From: Silene latifolia
Lineage: Eukaryota; Streptophyta; Magnoliopsida; Caryophyllales; Caryophyllaceae
Assembly (NCBI RefSeq): GCF_048544455.1
Contig: NC_133534.1
Span: 31,758,217 to 31,822,216, forward strand
Length of the DNA: 64,000 nt
Reading direction: 5' to 3'
Shown: piece by piece, positions 22,331 to 32,449 of the stretch
Numbering within the stretch: the stretch's first letter is position 1
Layout: every line of letters begins with the position of its first letter
Notes under the pieces: model-generated
The model's database searches: none
What the model saw: only the letters and a program-made list of their open reading frames with translations
What the model was told of the DNA's origin: nothing
Position numbers and translations under genes: made by a program

Positions 22331-23796
22331 CTACCTGGACTCAAGGAACTCTTGAGAGTTATATGGTGCATCATCACCACTAAAAAGGCTGAAAGACGGT
22401 CCTTCTAGAAGCGCTTTATCCCTCTTTTCCATTTCCTTTTTTTCGTTCCACAAATTTTCATGATGTGAATCAAACACCTTGCCAACATGAGTATATGCAT
22501 TATTAAGGATCCCTTCTAATTCAGCCATGATAGTGGGATTGTCTAGAAACGCATCATCTGCACAACTCATGTCAACCTCCTCCTTCTTTGTCTCCTCCTT
22601 CTCCACTTTACCCTCATCCTTCTTCAACTCCTTTTCCACTGCCACCTCCTCCTTTCTCTCCTTCAATTCATTCTTATCTTTCTCATTGTCCTTTTCCACT
22701 TCATCCTCCTCCATCTTCTCCATGGTAGCACCCTCCCTTTCACAATCAGCACCTTCCCTTTCACCTTCTTCTCGTACTCTCTTGTGAAAGGGAAAATCCT
22801 TCAAATAAACAATCGCCAACTTTGACATTTGCGTGACAGTAGGAAAGCGGGAGCCTTACACTTAGCATTTCTAACTGCTTTGGTAAAGTCACCATAAATG
22901 TCTGCAAGTCGAATGGCTGTGCTTGCCAAAACCTTGATGGATTCTTTCCTCTCATCAACCGGTTCAGCTTCAAGTTCAGGTTCAGGTTCAGGTTCAGGTT
23001 GAGGTTGAGGTTTAATTTGAGGTTGAAGTTCAGGTTCAGGTAAACGTACAGGTACAGGTTCACGTTCATGTTGAGGTGCAACATAAGCAAATATGGGTTC
23101 AACAGAACCCTTGCCAAAGCCACCCCCCTTCTGCTTCTCCAACTTAACCCTTTCTCTAATTTTCTCATCCGTCCAATTCGCTAATAAGGGAAATGATCGA
23201 CGCACCGTTCTCATCATGAAAACACATCTATCCAAGTAGATAATTTGGAAAATCAGAATCGGACCCTTAAAATAAGTTTTAGGGGAATTAGCTATAGCCG
23301 CCTTCCACGACATGACGTTGTTGATCATATGGGACCGTGCAAATTTGCACCAATTCATGTTAGGGACATCGGCGAGATTTGAAAGGGAGCTTAATATCCG
23401 AGGGCTAGGATGATCACCTACTACTTCTATCAAGAGAACATTGCCGATATAGATGAGGAAATTCCTCTTGAAATCGCCTCCACCATCCCGTTGCTCCATC
23501 ATCTTATCTAAGAGAACCTTTTTCGCAATATCTGAGTTGGTAAACTGAGCCTTATACCTCTTGACAGCCTATGTGTACTCCTTTTTCTTATAGAACATTC
23601 CAGCTGCAACAATGTCAATCGGTCCCATAGGAAGTCCAGTTGCAACGTGGACATCCTCATCAGAGATAACAAGATCGCGGTTCATCAATAAACAATTGAA
23701 CGGATTAAATATCTCGACAATCCATATGGCCAAATGGCCATTGATTAATGCATATACAAGGTTGGTCCATGAATTCATAAGACTATTGTACGCCAA
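22331..23796 (-). pseudogene. N-terminal part of transposon mobile-domain/Ulp1-type gene
   Basis: Minus-strand frames 23569-23796, 22801-23502 and 22331-22828 join end to end. The first contains LAIWIVEIFNPFNCLLM and VISDEDVHVATGLPMGPID; the second contains RNFLIYIGNVLLIEVV and WTDEKIRERVKLEKQKGGGFGKG. Together they resemble the DUF1985/plant-mobile-domain-like region at the front of Ulp1-type transposon proteins. A Pro/Glu repeat tract (PQPEPEPEPELE) and a Lys/Glu-rich, probably coiled-coil segment follow. An in-frame TAG after KKKEYT (near 23569) and a frame change near 22820 break it. No function is known; the domain assignment is by resemblance only. Confidence 0.6.
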
Positions 23797-24105
23797 ACCA
23801 AACAGTGATTAGATTCAGGAAGACAGCTTATTTCATGCATGTACGAAGTTGTTTAATGCACATAAACAGTTATTTGATGCATATACGAGGTTGGTCCATG
23901 AATTCATAAGACTAGTGCACGCCAAACCAAACAGTGATTAGCTTCAGGAAGACAGCTTATTTCATGCATGTACAAAGTTGTTTAATGCACATAAACAGTT
24001 ATTTGATGCATATACAAGGTTAGTCGATTAATTCATAAGACTAGTGTACACCAAACCAAACACCGATTAGCTTCAGGAAGACAGTTTATTTCATGCATAT
24101 TGTCA
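23735..24105 (+). repeat. About 130-bp tandem repeat containing 21-bp motif array 5
   Basis: Roughly three units of about 130 bases, each with CAGGAAGACAG, then motif units with cores at 23835, 23856, 23877 and 23898 (21 apart), then GAATTCATAAGACTA and CACCAAACCAAAC-like sequence. Units diverge slightly. The first partial unit overlaps the start of the mobile-domain frame. Confidence 0.8.
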
Positions 24106-24345
24106 TTCGAACACGAAAACCTAAAGACACCCTAGAAGGGGACGAGTGAACCCTTTTTTGGGGACGGGATTTTAAAAAGGGGCCCGGGTGTCCTAAAACG
24201 GGACGGGAAAGGGTTTAGGGTTTGATTAGGCGGACCGCTACCGCGGGTCCGCCTAATCCAACCATAACCGCGGGTCCGCCTAATCCAACCCTAAACCCTT
24301 TTCCTTGCTATTGTCATTCGAACAAGAAGAAAATCGCAAGGCATG

Positions 24346-24418
24346 GTTGTTTAATGCATATGGATTTCTTTTTGATGCATCTACAAGGCTACTTGATGCA
24401 TTCATAAGGGTATTGCAC
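24346..24418 (+). repeat. 21-bp motif array 6
   Basis: ATGCAT cores at 24354, 24375 and 24396, each after TTTA, TTTG or CTTG, 21 bases apart. Confidence 0.75.
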
Positions 24419-24503
24419 CTTAAACCATCACCATTAATATTCGAACAAACGACATATACTGGAAATCTTTAAAAGGGACAAGAAAAGGTAAACCCTCACC
24501 ATT

Positions 24504-24633
24504 GTTGTTACCAGAAAGCATATCTGGTGTTACTTGCTCAGTAACTTTTGGTTGGATACGTGGACTCTGTCGACGTGGAGGAGGAATTTGTTCTGGCTTT
24601 GCAGCTGTAGTACTTGGGTTGGAAGGATTATCT
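24504..24633 (-). pseudogene. Probable exon with PRRQSPRIQ segment
   Basis: On the minus strand an open piece (DNPSNPST...PPPRRQSPRIQPKVTEQ...GNNNGE) is bounded by CTTTGACAG upstream and GGTGAGGG downstream, plausible acceptor and donor. Proline-rich, basic RRxSPRI segments are common in linker regions of plant Ulp1-type transposon proteins. It may be an upstream or alternative exon of that gene; there is no functional motif. Confidence 0.4.
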
Positions 24634-24656
24634 GTCAAAGTAAGTAGGTTAAGAAG

Positions 24657-24735
24657 GCAACTTATTTCAGGCATATACAAGGTATTTTAATGCACTGAGA
24701 TTGTTTTTTGATGCATCTACAAGGCTGTTCCATAG
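24657..24735 (+). repeat. 21-bp motif array 7
   Basis: Degenerate units with cores at 24669 (AGGCAT), 24690 (ATGCAC) and 24711 (ATGCAT), and a trace at 24732; 21-base spacing is kept although one core has mutated. Confidence 0.7.
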
Positions 24736-25019
24736 ATCCAGAAACTTCATGTAATTATGAAACAATGAAAGCTCGATGATTAATAATATAAGGAAAAGAA
24801 ACTTCATTAATAAAACATATCATCCATACATGACAAAGCTTTACAACATTGAAAATGGAAAAACCCGACTACATAATTATACAAAGGTGGCTTAATACAT
24901 GGAATTATACAAGAGTACCACGAAAGACTGAAAATAGGGCAACTTTAAGACTTGAACCGTTAAAGGCCTAAATACACAGACATCAAAATGCCAAAAACTG
25001 TCAAACTTGAGCAGTTGAG

Positions 25020-25560
25020 TTACATATAGAGGAAAAAACCGAAAAAAGGCAAACTGGCCCGAGTTGCTAAGTCTGTTGAAATGGCAACTGCTATGTCACG
25101 TGCAGGAGATGGTGTGGCTAAAGCATGAAGCAACTCATTCACATGTGCACGTTTAGCATCATCAAGAGTGTTAAGATGTTCTCTTTGGAAAATATTTTTC
25201 TCTTGTTGATGAAGCAGGAGCAATTTAGCTGCGAAATCTTCAGTCATAAAGCATTTGCATATTTTATAAATTATTTTAGGATCCCTACGAACAATTCTTA
25301 CACCATTGATATCATTGGTCCGTAGAGAAATGCCATATGCATGTTCAATGCGAGGTGCAGTTGGGTGTATGAGGAAAAGCTAAGACCAATTTCTACAGAC
25401 CAACGCCATATTTGCCTTATCTTCGTTAAAATCTAGTTGGTTAAATATGTTAGTCACTAGATCTTGATTATTGAAAACATCATCAAGTTGGCCTTGATAA
25501 CAGTTGTCGGCAAGCTGAACTTTATCTAAGGGAGCAATTGACAAACCCATAGCCTCTTTT
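25020..25560 (-). pseudogene. Coding-like fragment in element 1, unknown
   Basis: A minus-strand frame of about 180 codons reads through with one TAG near 25380: it includes DKVQLADNCYQGQLDDVF, then RIEHAYGISLRTNDINGVRI and EHLNTLDDAKRAHVNELLHAL. Composition looks like real protein and the last 75 codons are open from a Met. I do not recognise the family. It could be the first exons of the mobile-domain gene, since it lies upstream on the same strand, or captured host sequence. Confidence 0.35.
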
Positions 25561-25984
25561 TTTCTCTTACGTAATTCTTGACAAAAAGTGCTTTATCTTC
25601 TTCATAAATATTGACTACCCACCCTCTGCACTAATTGGCCATACTTGGCTATGTATAAGTAGTTGACCAGTAACAGAATGACCTACAAGCATCACAAATT
25701 GAACTCTCGAATGAAAAAACTAGAAATAGGAACTAGTAAGGAAAAGAGTACAAGCAGTCCGTCATTTGAAAATCACATAAAGCATGCAGAAAAACACTAA
25801 GATAAATTCAGGAAATATCACATTAAGCAAGCAATACAGGTATTGCATCCAAGTTTAGAGAGAGCATTAAAATGTAGTCTATCATTATTTTGGGGTAAGG
25901 AAGGGATGAAACATAAAAACGGACAAAGCTATGCAGATTTTCTTACAACATACTTTGGTCATCATCATTTAGAGTTGAATTTGT

Positions 25985-26100
25985 TGGGTTTGGTGGGAAA
26001 TAATCTTTCACTGATATACCTCCTTTTATTTGTGTAATTTTGACTGGTGTGTTTTTCTTCCTTGCAACAGTCTTTCGCCTCATATCTGTGAATGTATTGA
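25985..26100 (-). pseudogene. Possible small exon (MRRKTVARKKNTPVKI)
   Basis: Minus-strand open stretch beginning MRRKTVARKKN and continuing VKITQIKGGISVKDYFPPNPTN. Basic N-terminus, no known domain. It is near the right TIR, where transcription of the minus-strand gene should start, so it may hold the start codon. Confidence 0.3.
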
Positions 26101-26258
26101 CTGATGTTAACACAGGTGAAAATAGAAATTTCGGCCAATGCACAACCGAAAGCATTTAGATTTTGGAAAATATGCAGATTTTCCGAGTCAAGGGCCCTCT
26201 ACTAATTAAGCATTGGCACCTTATCGACAATGAACCTACTGCTAATTTTATAGTGACG

Positions 26259-26345
26259 CCGTGTTTAATGCGGACAGGGCCTTATTTGATGCACATTGAA
26301 CCCTATTTTATGCACGCTGGACCTTATTTCATGCACGGACAGAGG
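26259..26345 (+). repeat. 21-bp motif array 8
   Basis: ATG cores at 26268, 26289, 26310 and 26331, exactly 21 apart, within TTTAATGCGGAC, TTTGATGCACAT, TTTTATGCACGC and TTTCATGCACGG. Confidence 0.8.
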
Positions 26346-27124
26346 ACGGGTATCCTAAAACCTAAGCTTACTTGGCTAAAAAATACTGAAAATAACAAGC
26401 AACTACCAGGTGGACTATTCTTTCAGATCCAAACAATATAGATCATTTAAAACCAAAAGACCCTCACAAAATACGCAAATTCAATTATTTTAAAGTACTT
26501 GAACATGCAATCAGAATAAAAACTCACAAATCCGCAAATTCAATTATTAAAAATTACTTGAACATGCAATCAGAACAAAAATGCAGAAATCGCTAAACTA
26601 TAAGCAACGCATAAACTCTGATTTTCTATGCAAATGTGTTCAATACATTAAAACTCTGAATTTTTATCCCGAATCTAAGAATTCATTATAGAATAACAAT
26701 AAAAAGACCTTAATTAGGGAAATAACTGCGAATTAGGGTTAATAGTTGAATATGAATTGATGAATGTCGGGGGAATTGATGAATATCGAAGGAAAAAATA
26801 CATGCATGATAAAATTACAGTACAATCGCCATTATCCGAAGCATAGTACCTGAATTTGTAGGAATGAGATTGATAAATCTCGCGAAAAATGTTGCTGATG
26901 AATGGATTGAACCGTAATATGAGAAGTAGATGATCGGATACGATGAAGGTAGGATAGAGATGAGCAGCGACGACGATCGGAGAAGGCGATCGGAAATGGC
27001 GATGATCGGAAACGGGGATGATGAGGGTCGTAGAGAGAGAAGAAGATGAGTGAGAAAGGGAAATGAATGAAATTGAAGGGTTTGGGGAGTTGAGCGCGTA
27101 AAATTGTAATATTATTAGTATTAT

Positions 27125-27206
27125 TAATTAGTAATGTTAATATTAGTAGTATTATTAGTGGTTCTCATGGTTCTCATCATCCTAGTGGTTCTCATATGAT
27201 CCCGAA

Positions 27207-27207
<1 letters not shown>
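27125..27207 (-). repeat. Right terminal inverted repeat of element 1
   Basis: Reverse complement starts GATTCGGGATCATATGAGAACC and repeats GAGAACC three times, mirroring 14979-15045. Directly inside is GATCGG-rich leader sequence that has a counterpart inside the right end of element 2. Confidence 0.8.

Positions 27208-27242
<35 letters not shown>
27208..27242. repeat. (TA)n microsatellite between elements 1 and 2
   Basis: Uninterrupted TA repeat. It is both the right flank of element 1 and the left flank of element 2. Confidence 0.95.
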
Positions 27243-27246
<4 letters not shown>

Positions 27247-28443
27247 CAAGATCCGGTGAGAACCACTAGTATAATGAGAACCATGAGAACCTCTAAAGCA
27301 ACTAAGGACCACTGGATAAACATTAATTCCAATGACAGATTTGTCGGGGTCATAATATTTTTGACACTCATGGTTACAATTTTCAAATCACACTCCTCTC
27401 TCTATTTCTCCTCATTCGATCTTCTTCATCTTCTCTATTGCTGACCACCGCGTTTCTCCTTCTTCACTGTCATCGACCGCCGCGCTTCTCCTTCTTCGGT
27501 GTCATCGACCATCGTGATACTCCTCCTTCACCGCCATTGACGAAGGTAAGTTTCATGTTTAATTTTTTTATGTAAACTTTCTTTGATTGATTCGATTTTA
27601 ACCTAAATTGATGTAATGTTGAATTTGTTTGATTGGAATAGTAGTAAATTAGGGTTCATAATTAGTACAATCTTGAATTACTTTGAGTGAAATATCATTC
27701 AATTTGTTTAACTGGAATAGTAGTAAATTAGGGTTCATAATTTTGCATCCCTTTTTGTTTAGCCTGCAATTTGCATCCCTTTTTGTTTCTTTGGTATTTA
27801 CATATGACAATTAGTTTTTAAAATTAGTTGCATCTTGCCATCTCGGTTTGTTAAATCACCTTTGTCATCGCATAACAAGTCGTACATCTTCGTTGATCCA
27901 GGCCGAGAATTGAGCTCCTCAAAATACTGAGAAAACTATTAACCCCGTCTAATTCTAGCTTATAACATTTCCCTACACGAGGCGATGGGAAATACACATT
28001 ACTAACCTTGTGCTGTTGCAATATAGAGAGGTTCTTTCCAGATTGCCCAAAATTGAAAATTGTATAGACGTTTGCATCTAACGAGGGCTATTTTATAATA
28101 ATGAAGAGTAAAACTAATTTACAGACCAATTTTACTTAACTCTATTGTCATCTTGAGACAAAAAATAAGGAGTCATTGCTTGTTAAATGACAAGGAATCA
28201 TTGAAAGCTTCCTATTTAAACTTCAAAAAACACGATAATATAAGCTTCCTAGCCCAATTAAACATTACAAGAAATCAGGCTTCGATGCTTAGCTTTTAAA
28301 GGATCATACTGAGTAGTGGTATCACATTTTTTTGTTGTATCTTAAGACTCTTTGTAAAACTAGCTGTATTGATAGGGAACTCAATTGACACTAAGCTATA
28401 TTGCGACTGCTTCATCTCGCTACTGACAATTGTCATTTCTGCA

Positions 28444-28756
28444 CAGATTACTCATGGTAATACGCCTAGCTGCCTTGGCAATGTTCCTAACATGGAGGAT
28501 CAAACATCCAAACCATGAAGCCATGTGGTTATGGGGAATGTCTGTAACCTGTGAGATATGGTTTGCCTTCTCTTGGCTTCTAGACCAGCTCCTTAAACTC
28601 TGTCCTGTCAACCGAATAACAGACCTTTCTGTCTTAAAAGACCGGTATGAATCTCTCAATCTTCGCAACCCCAAGGGCAGGTCTGACCTTCCTGGCATCG
28701 ATGTCTTTGTTTCCACAGCTGACCCCGAAAAAGAACCTCCTTTAGTCACATCCAAG
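28444..28756 (+). pseudogene. Captured CSLD (cellulose synthase-like D) exon fragment
   Basis: CSLD enzymes are multi-pass membrane glycosyltransferases of the cell-wall pathway. Only about 105 residues are present: [19 protein letters not shown] covering the first membrane helices, then [18 protein letters not shown] and [17 protein letters not shown] just before the catalytic region. All catalytic motifs (D, DxD, D, QxxRW) are missing. The left edge is TTTCTGCACAG, which looks like the original intron acceptor, and similarity to CSLD ends after PPLVT with a stop shortly after. The sequence is highly conserved, so capture is probably recent. A captured fragment, not a working gene. Confidence 0.88.
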
Positions 28757-28833
28757 ATTTGGCGTTTCTGATGAAATAGTCCTCTGACTCAAGCTTAAGC
28801 TCTTCTTTCTTTGACGTTTTACTTATTTTGAAA

Positions 28834-28900
28834 GCCAATTAGCTCAAATGGGAGAGCATTGTGCAATGCACAAGATGTGGGTTCGACTCCCATATTGGCC
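28834..28900 (+). other. tRNA-like sequence 1
   Basis: Begins GCCAATT, with a canonical D arm AGCTCAAATGGGAGAGC (A box) and T arm TGGGTTCGACTCCCA (B box), then ATTGGC closing a six-pair acceptor stem. The anticodon region ATTGTGCAATGCACAAG forms a hairpin but lacks U33 and the usual loop, and the total of about 66 bases is short. Probably a tRNA-derived or tRNA-mimicking sequence, not a working tRNA gene. Confidence 0.55.
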
Positions 28901-29206
28901 ATGAAATACCAAATCTTTCTTTTACTCTTAAGAATGAAAAATAGTGTAACTGGTAATCCCATTTAATTCAAGTATGCCATGTATGGTAATAGTTTTGGTA
29001 TATATGTTAGTCTTTGAAATGCTTGTATTGAACTCCTGATAATTGCAAAGCTATTTCACGAGCTCGATCATTGCCATTGTTGCTGCTCGCTTGAGTCCAA
29101 TCAAGGTTTGCGCGCCATTCTCTGAATATGATTATAGCCTCCTAAATAATTGTACTGTATTGCTTGCATCATGACACATTTCTCTCATTGGATTTGCAAT
29201 TTAATA

Positions 29207-29276
29207 GGCTATATGGGACTCGAACCCATACCTTTGTGCAAAATTTGCACATTGCTCTACCATTGAGCTAATAGCC
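29207..29276 (-). other. tRNA-like sequence 2 (inverted relative to 1)
   Basis: Minus strand reads GGCTATTAGCTCAATGGTAG with a perfect D arm, a five-pair anticodon stem TGTGC/GCACA around a seven-base loop AAATTTT, a T arm ATGGGTTCGAGTCCCAT, and ATAGCC closing a six-pair acceptor stem. The loop has A, not U, at position 33, and position 7 of the acceptor stem mispairs as in sequence 1. Folding is good, so transcription by RNA polymerase III is possible, but a decoding role is unlikely. Confidence 0.6.
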
Positions 29277-29437
29277 TTTAAAATACGCTAAACAAATACG
29301 AATACGAAATAACTGACATAAGTACCCGAAATGTTTCTCACATATTAGTAAGATATGTAATAGATACACTAAAATGCCTTGTAATTACAAAAAAAGGCCG
29401 GTAAACACATTAAATATCCTCCATGGTCATTTCCCTT

Positions 29438-29965
29438 ATTTCATGCACATAGAACCTTATTTCATGCACATAGAACCTTTTCATGCCATAGAAAATTAAC
29501 GTCCTTAACCAACAGTAATTAGTATCATATTATAACCAACTGATGCAACTGAAGAACTTTTTAAAGCACATAGAACCTTTTTTTCATGCACATATAATCT
29601 TATTTCATGCCCATATAAAATTATTGTCTTTAACCAACACTAATTAGTATCATAATATAACCAACTAAGGCAACTGAAGAAGTTCTTAATGCACATAGAA
29701 CCTTATTTCATGCACATAGAACCTTATTTCATGCACATATAAAATTAATGTCCTTTACCAACAGTAATTAGTATCACAATATAAACAACTGACGCTACTG
29801 AAAAACTTTTTAATGCACATAGAACCTTATTTCATGCACATAGTACCTTATTTCATGCACATATAACTTTATTTCATGCCCATTTAACACTTATTTTATG
29901 CACATAGAACCTTATTTCATGCACATAGAACCATATTTCATGCACATATAATCTTATTTCATGAA
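29438..29965 (+). repeat. 21-bp motif array 9 inside element 2
   Basis: At least a dozen units of TTATTTCATGCACATAGAACC-type, e.g. cores at 29443, 29464, 29834, 29855, 29876, 29919, 29940 and 29961, mostly 21 apart with occasional one- to three-base slips. They sit within a higher-order repeat of about 125 bases that also contains CCAACAGTAATTAGTATCA and ATAACCAACTGA-like sequence. Confidence 0.85.
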
Positions 29966-31104
29966 AATAAAATGTCTTAAAAAACTACTCTATAAAACCG
30001 CACATCCAAAAATCCATGGAAGAAACTCAAATCACAATTGATGTTGGAAGTTTACTTTGGCTTTTATAGCAACATGGCTATAGAGCCAACAAGCTCAAGC
30101 TAGGCTCATAAAACAAAACTAAAATTCATCCTAACTAAAATCCCTACTCCCGAAAAACGGTAGAGTTTCACGAAAAACGCTCATTGATTACGGAGTATAA
30201 AAGAAATCAACCATTTGAGACCTCTTCATTGTCTCATAACGGTAGAGTTTCACGAAAAACGCTCATCCAATGTTCTAGTGAAAACGCTCTAGGTAGCACT
30301 GAAACGGATCGGATACGGATACAAACATGGACACGATGATCGCAAGTATACTACTAATTACTAACATCCTCCTTTCAGCAGTATTGAAACGAAGTTTGAA
30401 GTTTCCAAATCCCTGAAAGCGTTCCTGATAGACCTCACTTTCCCAACCTTGTGTCATGCTAGTATGCTACTGCCCAGTAACAACAAGAGCTAGTCAGATC
30501 TCACGCTTGAAAGCAAGGAAACCGAGAAGATGATAACTGACCGCATAATACCATCTACAACTACAAGGGGCTCTTCTATTCATAATAGCATGCCAGTATT
30601 GCCAAAGTTGTGACTGGATACAATTGCTAAATTGCAATACGAATTCGTTACTTCAGGAAATAACCATTTTCCCAAGAAAAAAAAACATAGGTGGTCTCTG
30701 ACTACAAGTCCACAGCTAAGTGATCTAGGTCCCTGCCATTTCAATTAAGAGCTCCATTTTTAAGATCATAATTGACAATTGAAAAAGCAAAAAAATAATG
30801 TAACTGAATGATGATGGACACTCACAGCAGCAGACTCAGAACCACTCAAATGTCCATTGTCTAATGGCAATTTTTTCATCCTAACTAAAATCCCTACTCC
30901 CGTTTCAACGAGACACGGCGTTTATAAGGAGAAGGGAGGATGGTACACCCCTGTGAGCAGCAATATACAATTTTGGTTGCACTTCCGACAGCATTGCAGA
31001 AACAATACAGCCAATAAACCAGTCACCATCTACACAACCAATAATATACCATCAGAAAAATTAATGTTTGTTTCACTAAATCAATATCCAATCATCTGAT
31101 ATTC

Positions 31105-31495
31105 TTGGTCTTACCTTATCACCATCCTTATAACGGCATAACCAGTGTGTTGCTCCTATAGAGATGTCCAAATGCTCCTTTGATATATCCACTATAATTG
31201 GTACATGTAAATTAAGCAATCAACGTCTGAAAACACGTATCTAAATAAATTCTTCACCATTTCCTGCTTTATTATACAAGACATATAATGAACAAAAGGT
31301 GGTATACGTATACCTAACTTGGGTTCAACAGCCTCATATTTTTCGATCATTTTCTTCAAGTGGTCGACAAAGATAGCGACCTCGCAGCGTATATGATTTT
31401 GGGTAACTTTACGTACTTGTCTTCATCCTGTTCAACTAATTCCTCAGAGAAGTGTGTTGGATGATCATTTCCTGAACCAAAAGTACAGACATCAA
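31105..31495 (-). pseudogene. Exon-like fragments of unknown gene in element 2
   Basis: Minus strand: a piece reading ELVEQDEDKYVKLPKI and, after a frame change, EVAIFVDHLKKMIEKYEAVEPK; then an intron-like gap; then DISKEHLDISIGATHWLCRYKDGDK bounded by CCAATTATAG on one side and AAGGTAAGACC on the other, good acceptor and donor matches. The exon and intron pattern suggests captured genomic host sequence. I do not recognise the parent gene. Confidence 0.4.
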
Positions 31496-32310
31496 TCAAA
31501 TGACACCCATTCTGTTACATAAACCTGAAAATGAATTAGCTTAAATTAGGGAAAGAACAATGAATTAGCTTAAATTAAGGAAATTACTGAAAATTAGGGT
31601 TAATAGTATGACACAACTTGAGAAGTAATTACCTGATTTTGCAGGAATGAATCTCAGTACTGGCGGTTGAAGCGAATTAGAGGAGCGATAATGCTTGTTG
31701 TGTGAACAATGATGAATGAGTTCAGCCCTAATTTAATAAGCGAATGTGAGAACGTCAAAAATATGATGATCAAAGGGCCAAAAACATAGATCAATGATTA
31801 ACAACACACTAAACTGAATCGATTAATAGGGTTACTAATCAACATGTGAACGAGTAATATGTTTACTAAACAGAAAAAAGCAGAACAAATTAGGAATGGA
31901 AAAAAAGCTTGAAAATTATGAGAATTGAGGAAAAAGAAAGAAAAGGGGGAAATTGAGAATACCTGAATGAAGAGAACTGTAGATGAAATTAGCGATAACG
32001 AAAAAGAAAACAAGCTTGAAGATGGCTGAGTAATGTTCTCAAAATCATAGCAATGGCGGTTGATCGTTGTGGGACATCTTGATAAGGGAAGGGAGATGAA
32101 GACGTAGTTGAGTTTGATACTGTGATGTGCTAAGAGAAAGATAGATGAGTAAGAAAAGAAATTGTAAAAATGATTTGAGATACAGGGGTTGGGGTACGTA
32201 TGCCTGATGGGTTAGATGAGTTTATTCATCCGTCCAATTTGTCTAGATCTAAGGCCTATGAGTGGTTCTCACAGTTCTCATTATCTTGATGGTTCTCATA
32301 GGATCCCAAA

Positions 32311-32311
<1 letters not shown>

Positions 32312-32369
<58 letters not shown>
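32312..32369. repeat. (TA)n microsatellite right of element 2
   Basis: TA repeat of nearly 60 bases adjoining the right terminal repeat of element 2. Confidence 0.95.
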
Positions 32370-32372
<3 letters not shown>

Positions 32373-32449
32373 TAAATTTTTAGCGCAAAAATTTGAGTAT
32401 TTTGATATTGGCGCCAGAATTAGGGTTATAAATAATAAATAATATCCCA

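Larger units (their letters stand above)
14979..27207 (+). mobile_element. TIR DNA transposon 1 (MULE-like, FAR1 transposase plus Ulp1-type gene)
   Basis: A 12.2-kb element whose ends are inverted repeats: the left reads GGGTCGAGATCCGGTGAGAACC and continues with two more GAGAACC copies, and the right end reverse-complemented reads GATTCGGGATCATATGAGAACC with the same triple GAGAACC layout. Both ends abut TATATA, so it inserted in a (TA)n tract and a target duplication cannot be told apart. A FAR1/MULE transposase gene runs rightward from the left end and a mobile-domain/Ulp1 gene runs leftward from the right end, a convergent arrangement like maize MuDR. MULEs carrying Ulp1-type proteases (Kaonashi type) are known in plants. 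Both genes have lesions. Confidence 0.8.
27243..32311 (+). mobile_element. TIR element 2, non-autonomous, Pack-MULE-like
   Basis: About 5.1 kb. The left end GGGTCAAGATCCGGTGAGAACC and the right end (reverse complement GATTTGGGATCCTATGAGAACC) match the ends of element 1, with triple GAGAACC repeats. There is no transposase. Inside are a CSLD gene fragment, two tRNA-like sequences in opposite orientation, coding-like scraps on the minus strand, and the same 21-bp motif array as element 1. It is flanked by (TA)n on both sides. It looks like a gene-fragment-carrying derivative moved by a transposase such as that of element 1. Confidence 0.78.

Noticed and set aside
22975..23060. Pro/Glu repeat as a separate satellite
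   Set aside because: The six-base GGTTCA-type repeat is in frame within the mobile-domain gene and fits a linker in that protein.
28444..28756. A real cellulose synthase-like gene
   Set aside because: Only about 105 codons are present, with no catalytic motifs, and the fragment is enclosed by a TIR element.
28834..29276. Functional tRNA genes
   Set aside because: Both lack U33 and a normal anticodon loop, sequence 1 is too short, and both sit inside a transposon.
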